Below are positions 1-14,155 of a stretch of DNA of 64,000 nt, one piece after another. How positions within the stretch are numbered: the first letter of the stretch is position 1; the number at the start of each line of letters is the position of its first letter. The notes under the pieces were generated by a model. It did not search any database. It was not told the DNA's origin and saw only the letters and a list, made by a program, of their open reading frames with translations. The translations under genes and the position numbers were made by a program. Source of the stretch: Pempheris klunzingeri (Eukaryota; Chordata; Actinopteri; Acropomatiformes; Pempheridae); NCBI RefSeq assembly GCF_042242105.1, contig NC_092012.1, forward strand, positions 3,023,970 through 3,087,969, read 5' to 3'.

Positions 1-2754
1 TGACAGAAAGAGAATGAGAGTAAAATTAAAGAAAACCACGCAGAGTGAACACACGAGTGCATTAGGTGTTATTTAACGACGTGCAGTCACTTGAGACTCT
101 TTGTGCATGTTGCATTAACACGTACTAATGTGTCACAGCGTGGCTCAGTGACAAAACAAAGCAAAATCACTTGAGCAGATCATTTCTTTATGAGGCTTTA
201 AACTGCTGCGACCGAGGAGAAGAATTTTTTCTTTCACAGCCTCTTTTTGTTGTTGGAGTCCAAAAACACATGATAACAAAATCCTGTCTGTCCTGATTCA
301 CACGTCTTTGTCTCCCACTGTGATATTTTGGCATTAATGTGAGAGAACTACTGCATCTGCAAAGGCTTCCACTTCTATTTAGATTAACTTTGACATTAGG
401 AGTAAAATGCACGTGAGAACTAAATGATCCATTACAAATGCAAACATAAATGACAAATACATTTCTCTTCATTGACTCTCTTTTATTCAGACTACATTTC
501 CTTCTCTGGGCTTTAAAAGTTATGCTGAAGTAAACTATTTCTATTTATTTATCTTATTATATATATATAGATTTATTCAAGCTATATTTTTTGCCTTTGT
601 AAATGAATGTGGTCCATGTGCAGCAGCTGTGTTGGAGGAAATGAGCATGGCATCTACATTAAAAAATGCCTTTGCATCTTTACGTGCCATGCGTGTGTAT
701 TCCACACCCTGACTCTGAGCAAAACAGAGGCAGGGAAGGACTGAGCGATGTTGGACGCGTGATTATTGCGACCAACGGGACAGGGAAACAAATAGGAAAA
801 GCCCAGGAGCTGACATATTGATCTCTAAGGTAAAGCCCTTTATGTTTCTTTTTTTTTTTGCATTGCGTGGTGGGGAAATAGCAGTGAATGGTGACGGGAT
901 GGGGACGCGGAGCGGCATATGCTTCCAGTGTTGCGCCTCAGTGTGTCTCAGCTCAGCAGAGGTGGCTAAGATTAGACATTTTGGGTAGTGGCTGCGCATT
1001 TCTTAATGTGGCTGTCAGCCCGACCTGCAGAAATGACGACGTGACGCTGAACTTTGCGGTGAGGCTGATGCCCACCTGCATCCAGCTGGAGCACGAAATG
1101 TTAAGTCCATGTCTTTTATTCCAAGAATTAAAAAAAAAAAAACCCGGTGAGGTGCAGATCTGCTCATGTGGCAGAGTCAGGTGTTCTTTATTGCATTGTT
1201 CCCAGCCAGGAGGTCCCCATCTTGGTGTTCTCATATTGAAATACTGCTCAGTTAATATCCCTGCTGCTGATGCTGCTGCTGCTGCTGCTGATTTCCTGTA
1301 AGCCAGAGCCACGGTCAGGCCCACGGCTGCTGTCTGGCAGGACAGGCTACACCTTCAGCTGACTTGGAGCAGAACAGAAAAAGACCCAGAGGCTTGAAAT
1401 ACAAAATCAGGCTGCACAGATGAGCCTGTCTGTGTGCTGAAATCAGTCAAAGTTGGATTTCTGCAGAAGCCTGCAGGAAACTACATTCGCTGTTCCTCTA
1501 AAGAATCAGTGTCATGCTGCTAAATGAAGTTATGGTGCGTCTGTAGTGGATTGAGGTGACCTTATCTCTGCCCCTCGTGCTGTCATCACTGGCGGGGATC
1601 TCACGGGACATCATCTGATACCTAAAGCATCCTGTAAAAGTCCCTCTGAAATGCACTCACAGGTAACTGCAGTTCTTCACCGGCTGTGATGACTCTCATT
1701 CAGGCTCCTCTTGACCCACGAGGAAGGAGGCTCTGAGGTGAGGAGACAATCCAAACCACATGTGATTTTCTTTCAAGTGTCAGCGTGATTTAGTTCAACC
1801 AGGTTTAGGTGCATGTCTCTGGGGGGGGGGCCTGCTGTGGAGCCGCTCTCCTCCCCAGCAGCCTCTCAATCAGGCAAATGATTGCTGCTTTCTACTTTCT
1901 CTGCCAATTTCTCTGTGATCTGCAAATTTGCATAGACTGCGGTGTTAAAGGAAATGTGGTGTCTCCATGGAAACTGGGGCTGTCAAACGCTGATGACAAA
2001 GTGAGGTTAATGTTTGAAAGGCCGTCTGTTAATCTTCAAAACTGTCAGCGTCACGCCATTAAAAGCTCATTACAAAATGCATCTGATGTCCCCTCAGATT
2101 GTTTTGCGAATTTTTAATCTCCTCAAAATCACCACAGTCACATTCACGGGGCACCGATGGAGCTTTGGACGTATCACGGCTTCAACACAACACAGAGTAC
2201 AGTAGATACAGCAGCCAAACTGATAATTCAGTGTTTGTGTTTCAGTATTTCACATCAGGAACGGCCCAGATGCACATTCAAACCCCCATGAAGCCAGACC
2301 GTGTTCCACTTTCCCCCTTCTGTAAAGTTTCTGTCTTTGAAACTTGCCTTAGTTATGATTAAAACATGAAATCAGATAGCTGGAGGAGTGGATGGAACAG
2401 CAGGGAGAATGAAATCTGTGGAAAAAAACACGTAGTCACACTCGGCGAGTCGTAGCCGAGGGATACGATTGTGAAAGTTAACCCATATCTCATTTTGCTG
2501 GAGTCCCTGAAAGCCCCTCAAGGACCTCTGAAGGTCTCTGAGATCCCAGTGTGGGACGCAATGGCCTAGATTTCTCTCCGTCACATGATTTATCATTACA
2601 GAGTGTAAAACTCAGTAGTAAAACCACGAACAGCCTCTATAATTAAAAACACCAATGGTCAAGAGGGTATTAATACTGTAGCTGCAGAAGGACAAGACAG
2701 CATCACGCTGTGATGGAAATAGAAACAACATCAATTTGCAATTTGATTGAATCC
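1..2754. other. Intergenic DNA, no gene recognised
   Basis: No exon of a recognisable family, RNA gene or intact mobile element is seen on either strand. The open frames here, including overlapping ones on both strands at about 0.89-1.32 kb, contain no known motif and show no plausible splice context. A short CTG run lies at 1261-1290 and a G run at about 1821-1830. Confidence 0.6.
1261..1290. repeat. (CTG)n microsatellite
   Basis: About nine CTG units with one GA interruption. The run is intergenic and creates the alanine-rich or leucine-like tails of the spurious open frames that cross it. Confidence 0.9.
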
Positions 2755-2769
2755 CCTCTCACCCTGGTC

Positions 2770-3047
2770 ACCAGTTCTTTGAGCTGTCGCCATCTGGCAG
2801 ACGCTGCAGAGCTGCCAAAACAGGAAACACCACACTCTCAGGCAGCTTCTTTGCCACAGCCATCAACATGCTGAATAAACAAAACATCACATAATGTTTT
2901 GAGCACATTGCTGCACTCAGGCACTTTAATATTCTTCTCTTTAATATGAACAATGTCCTGTTTTTAATATATTTTTCGTGTTGGAAATGCATCACTTGAG
3001 TGTCGCTGTGACATGACAATAAAGGCTTCAGAATCAAATCAAATCAG
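2770..3047 (+). mobile_element. 3' fragment of an L2/CR1-type LINE
   Basis: The plus strand from about 2775 translates as FFELSPSGRRCRAAKTGNT and then SGSFFATAINMLN. This matches the C-terminal end of reverse-transcriptase ORFs of fish L2/CR1-like retrotransposons (SGRR...R.A...SFFP.AI..LN pattern). It is followed by a short 3' UTR and a tail with AATAAA near 3019 and repeated AATC units. Only the 3' end is present, as expected for a 5'-truncated insertion. The family name is inferred from the motif alone. Confidence 0.7.
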
Positions 3048-3346
3048 AAGCCATTAATGATGAATGCAGGATATAAAATGAAAATATATTGATAAAAAGT
3101 ATTATAAAATACAAGAAATAGCTCCCAAAATGTGCCCACCAACATCATTAAACAGCAAGACAAAGGGGTTTAATCATCATTCCGAGTTACTGTACAATGT
3201 AAGAATAAGTAATAAAAAATATAGTATTATTTTAGAAGAGTATTTAGTATTAATAGTAAAATAAAACATGCTCCAAATACCATCACAATAAAATAAAAAA
3301 ATAAAAAATAAAAATTACAAAAAAAAAGAATCCTGCAACCATAAAA

Positions 3347-3389
3347 CCAATCAGCATTCTCATGTGACGTCATCATCAGCCGGACCAAT
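3347..3389. promoter_or_regulatory. CCAAT-CRE-CCAAT cluster upstream of tp53bp1
   Basis: Two CCAAT boxes (3347-3351 and 3385-3389) flank a perfect palindromic CRE, TGACGTCA (3365-3372), about 400 bp before the tp53bp1 start codon. A GC box (GGGGCGGAGC) lies near 3613. NF-Y and CREB/ATF binding is inferred from the motifs only. The cluster fits a TATA-less housekeeping promoter. Confidence 0.5.
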
Positions 3390-3420
3390 GAAATCGCTTC
3401 TCCACAGTTTTGCCGCGAGT

Positions 3421-3480
3421 TGCTGAAGGATGTGTTTGTGTATGTATGTGTGTGTTTGTGTGTGTATGTGTGTGTGTGTT
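3421..3480. repeat. Imperfect (TG)n microsatellite
   Basis: A TG-rich run interrupted by TATG and TTTG units. It sits in the tp53bp1 upstream region between the CCAAT/CRE cluster and the GC box. Confidence 0.8.
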
Positions 3481-3787
3481 TTCTGATTTTAAATAATCAT
3501 TCGCTGGATAAATAAATATATGAATCAATAGTTGATAACTTTATAACCCACCAGTTGACCCACGCGGCTCCGGGGAAGTGCTAAAGGCTCTCCGGCGCAC
3601 TCGCTTTGTTATGGGGCGGAGCGTTAACTAGCTGCTAACTTAGCCACCAACTTTAGCTAACATGCTAACACCGGCTAGTTCCAGGTAACAACAAGCAGCC
3701 GCAGACTCACTCACATGCCCGCCTTTGTTGTTCAACTCCTGCCCGGACAGCTAACAGCAGCCCGCCTCCTGTCCTCGGCCCGACCTC

Positions 3788-6700
3788 ATGGATCCCAGTG
3801 GAAGTGAACTGGACTCCAGCCTGCCTCAGCCCGAGAACCCGTGTCTGATCGTGGAGGACTCTCAGCCGGACAGTGTCGCCCTGGAGGACGACCCCGAGAG
3901 CAGCTACCGAGCTCTGTTGGCCCGCCGCCTGTCCAGCCTGCAGCCCACCGCCCGCAGCCCGGTCCTGGTAGGATGCAAACTTTACTAACCCACATCCAGG
4001 GCTGGTTTATAGTTTCTGCAGCAGCAGTGATCATGCATGTCTACCACAGTTTAGACTGTTTGACTGTAAGGTAAGAAACAGCACTGATCCTTCACTGCAG
4101 TGTTTACAGGGCTAAAACACACCAGGACAATGAAACATGCTGCAGGCAAATCTGACTAAAGTAAAAACAAAATCTGCAAAATGTAAAAAAACAAAAAAAG
4201 TACTGAAAGTGAAAGTACTCACTGTAGAGAAAAACAGCCCATAATAATACTGATGCATTAATGTATATCCATCTTAACATGAAGATAATTTTATTTTTTC
4301 ACTCACTTTTTTACTTTAGGATAATTCAAACACATCTCCAGCCTGGAGAAATACTAACCACAGCTCTCAAATGGGTGTAGTGCAATAAAAATGTAGTAGA
4401 GTAGAAATATAAAGTAATAGAAAACAGGAATACTCAAGTACAAGTACCTCTAAGTTCTCCTAAAGTACAGTATCTGTACTCACATTTCACTAAAACACTT
4501 TCCCACTAATATATTTTGGGCTCTTCTCCATTAAACCTGTCCATAGACGGCCACATTCACTCCACAGCCTTGCCCCGCGGTACTTCATGGAACCTGAGGT
4601 CTCCTCTCCATCCCCCGGTCTAGGAGGAGGACTTCTGGGGGTAGAGCGTTCAGTGTGGCCCCCCCCCACCCTCTGGCTCTTTAGAAAGCTGCTATATAGA
4701 TTCAAGCTGTTATTGTTATTATTATTATTATTACCAGTCTGTCACAGGACCAACGCAAATAGAAAAACAATGACAATGTCCACGTGCACAGATCCCAGTT
4801 CACCTCAATGAGTCGCCCTCTAAATTAGTGTATTCACGGGGGAGAGCCTGCTAATTCCTTACAGAGAGGCTCGAGACGGCCGCTTGTTCAGACCATCTAG
4901 CTTTGAGGCGACAGTGTTCACCGATCCTGCAGCCACATCTGGATCTCTGAGATTGTTTCCCTGTCAGCACTGAACTTTAGACCTCTTCCCTCCCGCCAGG
5001 GAGGAAGCACAGAGGTTAATATGTACCTTTTCATTTCCACTGTACCTGCTCACTGGTTGAGCCTTTTACTCTGTAACCTCTATGATGTTGTTGCACTGTT
5101 AAATGCTCCTCTTACATGTAAGATTAAACTTTGTTATAACTTGCAAGCTGGCTCCAATCTCCTCTACCTAAAGAAGAAGTCTTTTGACAGAGTTCAAGCA
5201 TTCATAATTAGCTGTATTGCTTTAATAAGTTTGTTCTGTAGAGAGCTTCTCTCATCAGTACAATAAAGGGAACCTGACTAATAACAAGAGATTTGCTATT
5301 CCTCCTAAGGTTTTTTTAAAAAAAAAAAAAAGTTTGAACTGTTTTGTTTCCGTTTGTTGTTTTGTGAAACTAAAGATTTTTTCCTTTTCTAGGAACTGAT
5401 ATCTTCCCCACTTGGAAGCAGATACTCTCAGACTGACAGCCAATCAGATAGCCCCCAGAGTAACAGCCAGGCTGAACCCGGTCAGTGCTCGTCCACCGAC
5501 ATGAACACAGCACACACAAGTATCTGAATAATAATAATAATAAAGAAAAACATTTCTTTCTCTTTTCTTGCTGTAGGGATCTTCACCACAGCCAACCCCA
5601 GTTCAGCATTCCAGGAGGAGAGTCAGGTCCTTAACACTTGCCCTCCTGTGGACAAGAAGAAGTATGTGGTGTCGGGCGTTTTCTGCTGATTTTCTAATGT
5701 TCAGGGTCAAACAGCCGCGCAGTGTCTTCACTCTGAGTCCTGCTGTTTCAGGTGTGCAGAGGACGCTGATATGGACTCTGGAGCTGATTCTACTACTCAC
5801 TGCATCCAGTCTGACGGTAGGAGCTCTTCTGTTAAGGACGATTAGCATCCATGTTCAGTGTGGTACTTAATTTAATCTTTAATCTGTATGTCTGCGTTTC
5901 AGAGGGAACTTCTCAGTTTGGCTTTCTGGAGCTCTCTCAGAGTCAGGACCTGCGTGGTGAAGTGGTGAACAGTCAGCAGGAGGAAGAAGACGGAGACATC
6001 ATACGTCAGCCAGACAGCGAGAGAGGCACCAAATCAGGTACTGAGGCTTTTTATTTATACAAACTGTGATTTTGTTCTTGTGCTCCGTTTTGTATTTCAT
6101 TGTTATTTAGGCCTCTGATCTCATTTGAATTGATGCAGAGAACATTAACCTGCACATCTCGAATGATATCCACGTTTGAAAGGCTGCAGTCTGGTCTGGT
6201 TAATTTAAGACAATTCAATTTGAATCTGACAGATGACAAATAAAAGGAAAGTCCTGCAGAGATGAACATGAATACAGATGCTTCCTCACAGGACCCATGT
6301 AAAGATGATGGGAGTCATGTTATCAGGCTGGAGTTCAGTCGTTTTAAGGGAAGTACGAGTTTATTGGGGCATTGCAGCCAAGATGTAGGACATTAAGGCC
6401 AAAACCAATGGTGCATGGATATAAGTGATATTACCAGTATGCAGTATAGATATAATTATATAGAGCTGTTTGTGCTAATGATGCTTAAAAAAGGTAAAAA
6501 TGAATCCATGAAGTAATCAAATTCAATTACATAGTCAAATTAGGTGCCTAAACGTACTGAACAACATAAATAAATTCAATATATCCGGATCAGGGGTAGT
6601 TTTCTGGAGAACATCAGTCTGCCCAGACGTGCTGCATTAGTCATGTTGTCTCATTCCTGGCTGCCAGCGTTTCTGTCACTCGTTGCATTTTTGCTGCTCT

Positions 6701-9700
6701 GAACCCCGTTGATTCTGCTCTGCTCCTCATTACAGCCGCTAATTAGCTGCTGTACATTTAAACCAGCTCAGCCCTCGCAGCTCTAGTGACTGTCCCACTA
6801 ATCCCATGGTTGTTTCCACGCTGCTCAGTAGTTAGCAGGAGTTTGGCGTCACACACACGTAGCGCTGTTTGCAGCAGAAGGTGAAATGTCAGTTTGTTTA
6901 TTTGGGAATACGTAACTTTCTTTTAAGGGCACAAAGGCCAGTTGAAAATGGAGCTCGTCAAACTGGCTGTGTGGATAGTTGATGTTAGAGGGGGCGGTAC
7001 GGCCGCCGTGGTGTTATTTCCTTTCAAGTCACCAGATCGCAACACCTGTGGGAGACTTTGGGGTTCACCACCATCTTCATCAAAACATCCAATGAGGAAG
7101 TAGCTTTTATTAGAGAGGTCAGAAACTATGACAAGGTTGTATTTTTGTTGCTCTGGTGCTTCTGCTCGAGTTTGCACTTTGTTTTTTAGCTGTCTGATCA
7201 ATTTAAGATGCATAGATGAGGTATGAAGAAGGTTAAAGTTGTGTTGTACGTGCACAGCTCGGTGTAAAAGTTCATTATTTAGTACCTGATCAGAGCGTTC
7301 ACACTAACTTATCTCGTCCTTTCTCTCATCAGCAGAGCAGAAGATCAGCCCGAGGACCTCAGAGAGTCAGGACAGCAAAGCAGTCAGGTACAGTTCAATG
7401 AAGGAATAATCCTACATTCATTACTGTGCACATGCTGGTCTCTTTATGAGCACTGTTGTTGTTTTTTTTTTTTTTGCAGATCTGAGGTGAGCTCCAGCAG
7501 CTCACTGGAGTCTCCGGGTCAGTCGGGCAGGCAGCTGAGCGTCCAGGCTCTGCTGCACTCACAGAGCACTCAGGCCTCTGGCAAGCAAGAGCGGCAGGAC
7601 TGTGAGATCCTGTCGTCGCAGGAGGACCTGTTTGACGCCGACAGGACAGGTCAGTACCGGCTACACAAAGAGCATCTCCACACAGCTCAGTTCCCTCCGT
7701 GTCTCCCATGATGCCTCTGTGCTGCTCGCAGGTGCTGCAGTAGACAGCACGGTGTCTGAGCCGGAGCAGCAGGGCCACCCCACCCTGACCCCGGCCCACA
7801 CCCTGACCCCGGCCCACACCCTGCGACTGCTGCATCTGTCCGGACAGGGAACGCTGGTGCAGCAGAGTCTGTCCCAGTAGGTCGCAGGACTGCTCTCGTT
7901 TCCAGTCATCATATCCTCACAGCCTGGAACGTGACCTGATATTCTGATCTCTCCTTTTGCCCCCTTTTCCTAGGAGCTCTGTCGACTATGTCGCCCCCAC
8001 CCCAGACAACTTCTCCACCACCCCTTTAATAGTTCCCAGCTCACCGACCGAGCCGGAGAACGAAGACGGTAAATGATTAACCTGCTTTAGTGGCTGAATT
8101 TAAACTGAGCGAGCAGCTAAACTTGGTTTGCTTTGTCAGATGCCGATGAGCCGATGGATACCTCGCTGCCCCCAGAAGGCCGAGCGGGGGAAAAGGAAGA
8201 GCCAATGGAAACGGAGGCCACCTCTAAGCCACACCCGTCCGCCTCCACTCCTGTATCCCAGAATTCCCCTGGTTTTGTGCTCGAGCGAACTCTGTCTTTG
8301 CCCTCCCAGCCAGACTTCTCTCATGTATGTGCTTCATTTTTAAAAGTTATCAGTTTCTTATTTGTTTTAAAGGCAGCAACATACAGATTTCCCATGATTT
8401 AAATTAATCAATTAATCATCGAACAAAAGGTCAAAAACTAAGGAACTCATATCGAAGCCTTTAGTTGTCTTGTTCTGTCCAACAGTCCAAAACCCAAAGA
8501 GATCCAGTTACTGATAGAAGAAAGCAAAGTTAGCCCTCATGTTTGCCAGCTTTTGACTCGTTACCTGTCGATTGACTGTTGATTATTTGTTTGATTAGTT
8601 TATACGAGTGCTGGAAATGCTTAACATTGCCTGAATTTTAATCAGTCATCTTTCAAGGTGCTTGTATTTATACTAATTGCATTAAAATTCTTTGCTTTTT
8701 AGACAAAGAAATAGAATAATTAGAGAAAAGTTGGAGGGAAATATGAGATTTTCTGCTCTCGTCTGATTTAAATCAGTGTAAATCAGAGTATCTTGAGATT
8801 TCGGACTGATTTGTTGAATTAAACAAGTATTTAAAAACGTTATCAAGGACTCAGGGAAATTATAATTTTCACTATTCTAACAGTTTTTACATTCTGAATA
8901 ATCAGCAGGTTGATTGATAATAAGAATGATCCTGAGCTGCAGCCCTAGTTCATGATGTTTTATCTGTTTCCTCAGGACGTGTTTGTCCCGACGCAGAGTC
9001 AGGAGGCGTCGCAGCGGTCAGATAAGAAGACGTCGCCGTCGCCTCGCGAGACGCCGTCTCAGCCCCTAGAGTCAGCTCCCTTCACTTTGCCTTTGCAGCT
9101 CTCTGTGAACACAGACGGCAGTAACCCGGCTCAGCAGGCGTCGGAGCGCGCCGAGGAGGACAGCCAGGCCACGCAGATAGAGGAGCTGGAAGAGCCGCCC
9201 GGCGTGGACACCAGCGATTCTGCGATTCCCCGCTGCGATCACAGGAACCAGAGCAACGGCGTCCCCGCAGAGTCACAAACTGCCACGAGTTCTCAAACTT
9301 CCACCTCTGCTGAATTACAAAAGCGTTGCAGCGAACGTGCCGAGAGCGAGCGGCGCGAACTGTCGCTAAAGTCTGATGTGCACAAAAAGACGGCAGCGGC
9401 TTTGAATGTACAAAATGTGATTGTAAAAGACTGTGAGAGTGACAGCAAAGAGGTGAGGCCTGCTGACGTGGTGTCCTGCTCTCAGCCCAAGTTAGACTCC
9501 TCTAATGTGACTGTGAACAGCTGTGTGCAGGAGACTCCCTCAGACAATTCACCCTGCAGTTTGCCCTCTCAGTCTACGGCCTCTCAGACGTCTGTGGTGG
9601 AAGTGGTGAAGGGCTCGGTGACTGTCAGAGCAAAGAGTCAGTCCATAGACTCGTCGTCGCAGAAGTTTGGGACGGTTGGCAACAGTCAGACAGTCAAAGA

Positions 9701-12700
9701 CGGGATGGACGAGAGTCAGGAAGGGGAAGCAGAAAAGGAGGAGGAAGAGGTGATGGAGGAGGAGGAGGAGGAGAGCACAGTGGGAGGCGGGGGGGCCTCA
9801 GGAATGGCTCTGGTTCTGTCCCAGAGTCGGCTGTTGTCCCCTGAGCCCATGGAGGAGGAGAGCGAAGACGGAGGAGAGGACAGCGTCATCGTTGTCACAG
9901 ACAGCGACAGAGACTCTCAGCTCCTTCAGAAAGAAGGAACGCCGCCGTCCAAGCCCACTAATGCCCAGCCAATCAGAGGCAACGTGTCCGTCTCCGCCAA
10001 CGGCCATCAGGCTCAGGCTCAGGCCAAGAAGGTGCACGCTGCCCCTGATAGGCTCTCCCAGACTGAGAGGGTGGCGCCTCAACCAGAAGGGCTCAAAGAC
10101 AAGAGCCTGAGTGACAGCTCAGGAGGTAAGCTACACTATCTCACAGCGACCGTAAGCAAACAGTCAAACCATATTATAAAATACAAAGATCGTAAGACAG
10201 AATCAGTAAGAAGGATCCTCAGGTTGCCTTGAGGCTCGTAGGGAGTCAGGTGGTCTGCAGTATATTTGGGAACCCTCTATGGGCCTTAAAGGTGACCAAT
10301 TAGATTTTAAGATCTATTCTAACAATAGACTGGGAGTCAGTGAAGTGATTTTAAAGCTGCTGAGATGTGTCCTCTCCTGCTGGACCTGGTTATGAGTCTC
10401 CGAATCAGCTGAAGTTTGAGGTTTTGTTGTGTGAGGCGAGAAAAAGGCAAAACAGTAACAACTGGGATGAAATGAATGCATGAATTACTGTTTCTAAGTC
10501 CTTGGCAGATAATAGGAAATAAACTAAAACACAGAATGTGTTAGTCATACATGTAATTTATTTGTCTTGTCTCTGATATTCAGATCTTTCTCCTGAGATT
10601 CTCTAGTTGCACCCTTTCAGACCACTGAAATTATTCAAACGAAACACGTAATAATCCTTTACTGCAGAGGACAACTAGGGCGAGTGTAGTAGGTCAAATA
10701 TAAGCTCTTAGATTTATGTTTCACTATTGTTTTCTCCTCTAAATACGTTTGGCTTTACATCTAACCCCCTGAAATGTTCTCTAAGAGATCTGCCAGGGTT
10801 GGTCTCTAGTTTCATTAGAGGTGGGGGGGTGTCTGATTGTAATTGTGCCTTTCTGCCACAGAAATTTCCTTCCACTTCACACTTCCTAAAGAAGGGGAGC
10901 TTATTGGTCCCGCTGTCGGTGCCACGCCCCCCCTGATCAACCAGCTGAAGCAGACGATGAGACACAGCACCCCCATCGGTGGGTTCTTGTGCCGCTCAAA
11001 CTGGAAACTCCACATGGTGTCAGAATAAACTCAGTGTGTTGTGACGCCGAGCTTCCTCAATGTTTTTCTTCCTCCGCAGAGATCACGTCCTTTTCTGAGA
11101 AGTCAGACATGGTGGGCGACGTCTCTGCGGACGCGGCGATGGCGGCCAGCGACATCGTGTTGGGGGAAAGCGGGGAGGACACGTCGGAAAAGGGGGACGG
11201 GAAGCTGAGCCTGAGGATGAAGCTGGTGACCCCCGTGGAGGAGGGCGGCTCGGAGCGCTTCAGCCTGCAGAGTAAGAGCTCGTCCGCACGCTGCTCCTCC
11301 CTCCTCTCGCTTTCACGCCCGTGCGTCTGCTTGTCGGTGACAGGCCGGTATCCATGGAGACGCTGCATGCAGTCATCGCCCTCTCAGTAATGCGTTTCTC
11401 TCCCTCAGAGCCGGCGCTATCAGAAGAGGACGGCTCTGTGGTCAAGGTTACCACCGTTGCTAAGACTGTCGCCAGGTAACTCCACTCTCTCTCTTTATTC
11501 ACTTCAGCTCATTCCTTCATAAGTGTGTTACCGTCTTCAGTCACTCTGGAGGAGGTTCTTCAGTGGCTGTTGAGCCGACCTCCACTGTTTCTTTACAAAC
11601 AGTAAAAGTTAGGCTGATGAAGATTGTAGCTCACAGGCAGCCGTCTTAGAGAGTGCAATGTTTTTCATTTTTTTAGAAGATAGAAGAAACGTACATACAA
11701 ACAGCATCAGAAAAGAATTAGAGTAGAGTAAGTGTGGGGAGAAAAACACAAAAAAACAACTTGGTGGTGATGTTATAATGACAATAAATACATAGTGTGA
11801 CAAGATGATGTCTTTAGTCCCACTAATATATCAGCATCTGTCATGTTCAGCTCATGACGTGTGTGAGGTCGACCCGAGCCGGTCCTAATGGTCGGTGTCG
11901 GGCCCAGTCCCAACATGTTTTCGCAGCTCGTTATCGGCTAAAATAAAACTGAATAAAATCCGATTCTTTCTTTCCTGAACTCTGCTGCGTCCACCTCCGC
12001 CCGCTCGTGTTGGAACGCGGCTCCGCTTCACCACAGCGGCCTCGACAGTGCAGCATTTCATAACGTGTGTGAGGGAAAGTTAGCTGAAGCTGATGGCGTC
12101 ACCTCAGCTTCAGGAGCTGGAACTTCCCCGTTACGCTGTCATTAATATGAGATCAATAATTTAAGCTCTTCAGCTTTGTGTTTTGGAAACGGGATCTATC
12201 TGGATCACGTCGCTTGTGAACGACGAGGTCGGGTTAAGTAGGTTACGTCTGTTATTTTGAGGAATCGGGTTCATATTTAATGAACAAAGAAGTAAGTTTG
12301 AGTGTTGTATCGAACTCTAACAGCAGATGCTCATTATTAAAGGTCTCTGATCAGGATGGGAGCCAAACATTGGTAGTTTGAGTTTAAAAATAGTGCTGAC
12401 ACCTAATTCTATATTTGTCTTCATTCTTTAGTGCTCCTGCTTTTAGTCTTCCTGTTGTTGTGAAGCTTTTCTGGCTTAAAGCTATTTTTTATCTTCTGCC
12501 CATAATCAAACATCAGAACAAGAACTTTTATAAAGAACTTTATAAGAACTTTTTAGATGACATGTAATGGAGCACCTCTGTGGACCCTGTTAGCTTTAGA
12601 ATTTATATAATACAGCTCCTCACTCTCCTCAGTGTACATGTTGTTATATATTATTGTTGGTAGCAGTAGTAGTAGTGGTAGTAGTATTATTGGTATTATA

Positions 12701-14090
12701 TAGTACAGAGCCTTACTATGATTGTGCATGTTGTTATATATTTTTATTAGTAGTGGTATTATTGTTATTATTATTATTATTATAAGACTCTGGACTCACC
12801 TGGTGCAGTAATTTACCTCTGTGTAATAATTTGTAATAATAATTTTTAATACATCTTTTTTTTATTCATACTTTTATATATTTATATTTTACAAAAAGCA
12901 ATTTCCCTTTGGGGATTATTAAAGTAATCCTGATTCTGATTAGCTGCAGTCTGACTGCTGCCACATGAGTTTACATTAATCAATGAGTTATTTAACTGAT
13001 TTGCATGAGGTGTGTTGTAGAAACAGGAGTGTAACACTGGTGTTTCATGTCTCGGCAGCCCGTCGGTGTTCAGTCGCGTCAGGCAGGTGCACAGGCAGCA
13101 GGAATCAGAGGAGGACAGCCAGGCCGGAGGACACGCCGCACCTGTCCGGTAAGAACACACACTGTTACGGCACCGGAGTTCATCTGCTAATGTAAAACTG
13201 TGATACTGTGATACTGCAGTCTCATGCAGCCAGATGGGTTTCCTCTCCACTTCCTCTCCGCTCCACCTGCCTGTACTTTGGAGCGCTGGAATTGCACTGG
13301 ATGAGAAATTTAATGTGTACGTGTGCAGATACTGTACGTTCCCCCCGATCCTGCAAGACATGGAGGTTCCAGAGGGAAAAGCCTGCCATATGCCCACAGC
13401 GCTGTCGGCCCACTTTTCTTAGCTTTTTAATGTCACCACATGCACGACCTTGGTGACCACCCATACTACTGCTGCAGTTACCTAAAGGTGTTCACCAGTG
13501 GGGTTAACTTTGTTGGTGCAGTTTGTCATGTACACATTCTGTGGGAGCGTCACACGTCCGTTTGACCTGAAGTATGAATAGCTTTCCCCTGTTGTAATGT
13601 ATTTTAGTAGACAGAAATAGGTCTGCTCTGGCCACCACTCTGTGTGAGCGTGTAAGAGCGAGAGACCTACTTTTGGAGTCTGGTGGTGGGATGGAGGGTT
13701 ATTTTTCGCACCGAGTGCTTTTTCTCTTGGCTTCTCTTGGGACGGGAGGATCAGTGAGGTGTAGTTTTGTCCTCCCGCTGTGACAAAGTGAGGTCGTCTT
13801 TACGAAGTGTCTTCTGCAGTCGAATTCTCTCTTTTATCCACTTGATGTGCGCATTAAATAGTTTAGAGAACCGTGCCAGAGATGGTGCCAGAGGAGAGGA
13901 CATATTGTCATCTCAGTAAGAGGGTTTAACCTCTGAACAGCAGCCATATTGCGACAGCTCGGACTCAGCTTGTCAGGCTCAGCATCACCTCTACGACATC
14001 CTGTTTCATGTAACTCTCATCAGGAAGGAGGAAACATGTTTATGGATCGCTGCATATTTTCAGGAAGACATTCTCAGTGCTGCACTGTCA

Positions 14091-14155
<65 letters not shown>

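Noticed and set aside
888..1324. Overlapping 120-137-codon open frames on both strands near the left end
   Set aside because: They have no known motif, include a homopolymer and a CTG repeat, and overlap each other. Chance open frames are the simplest reading.
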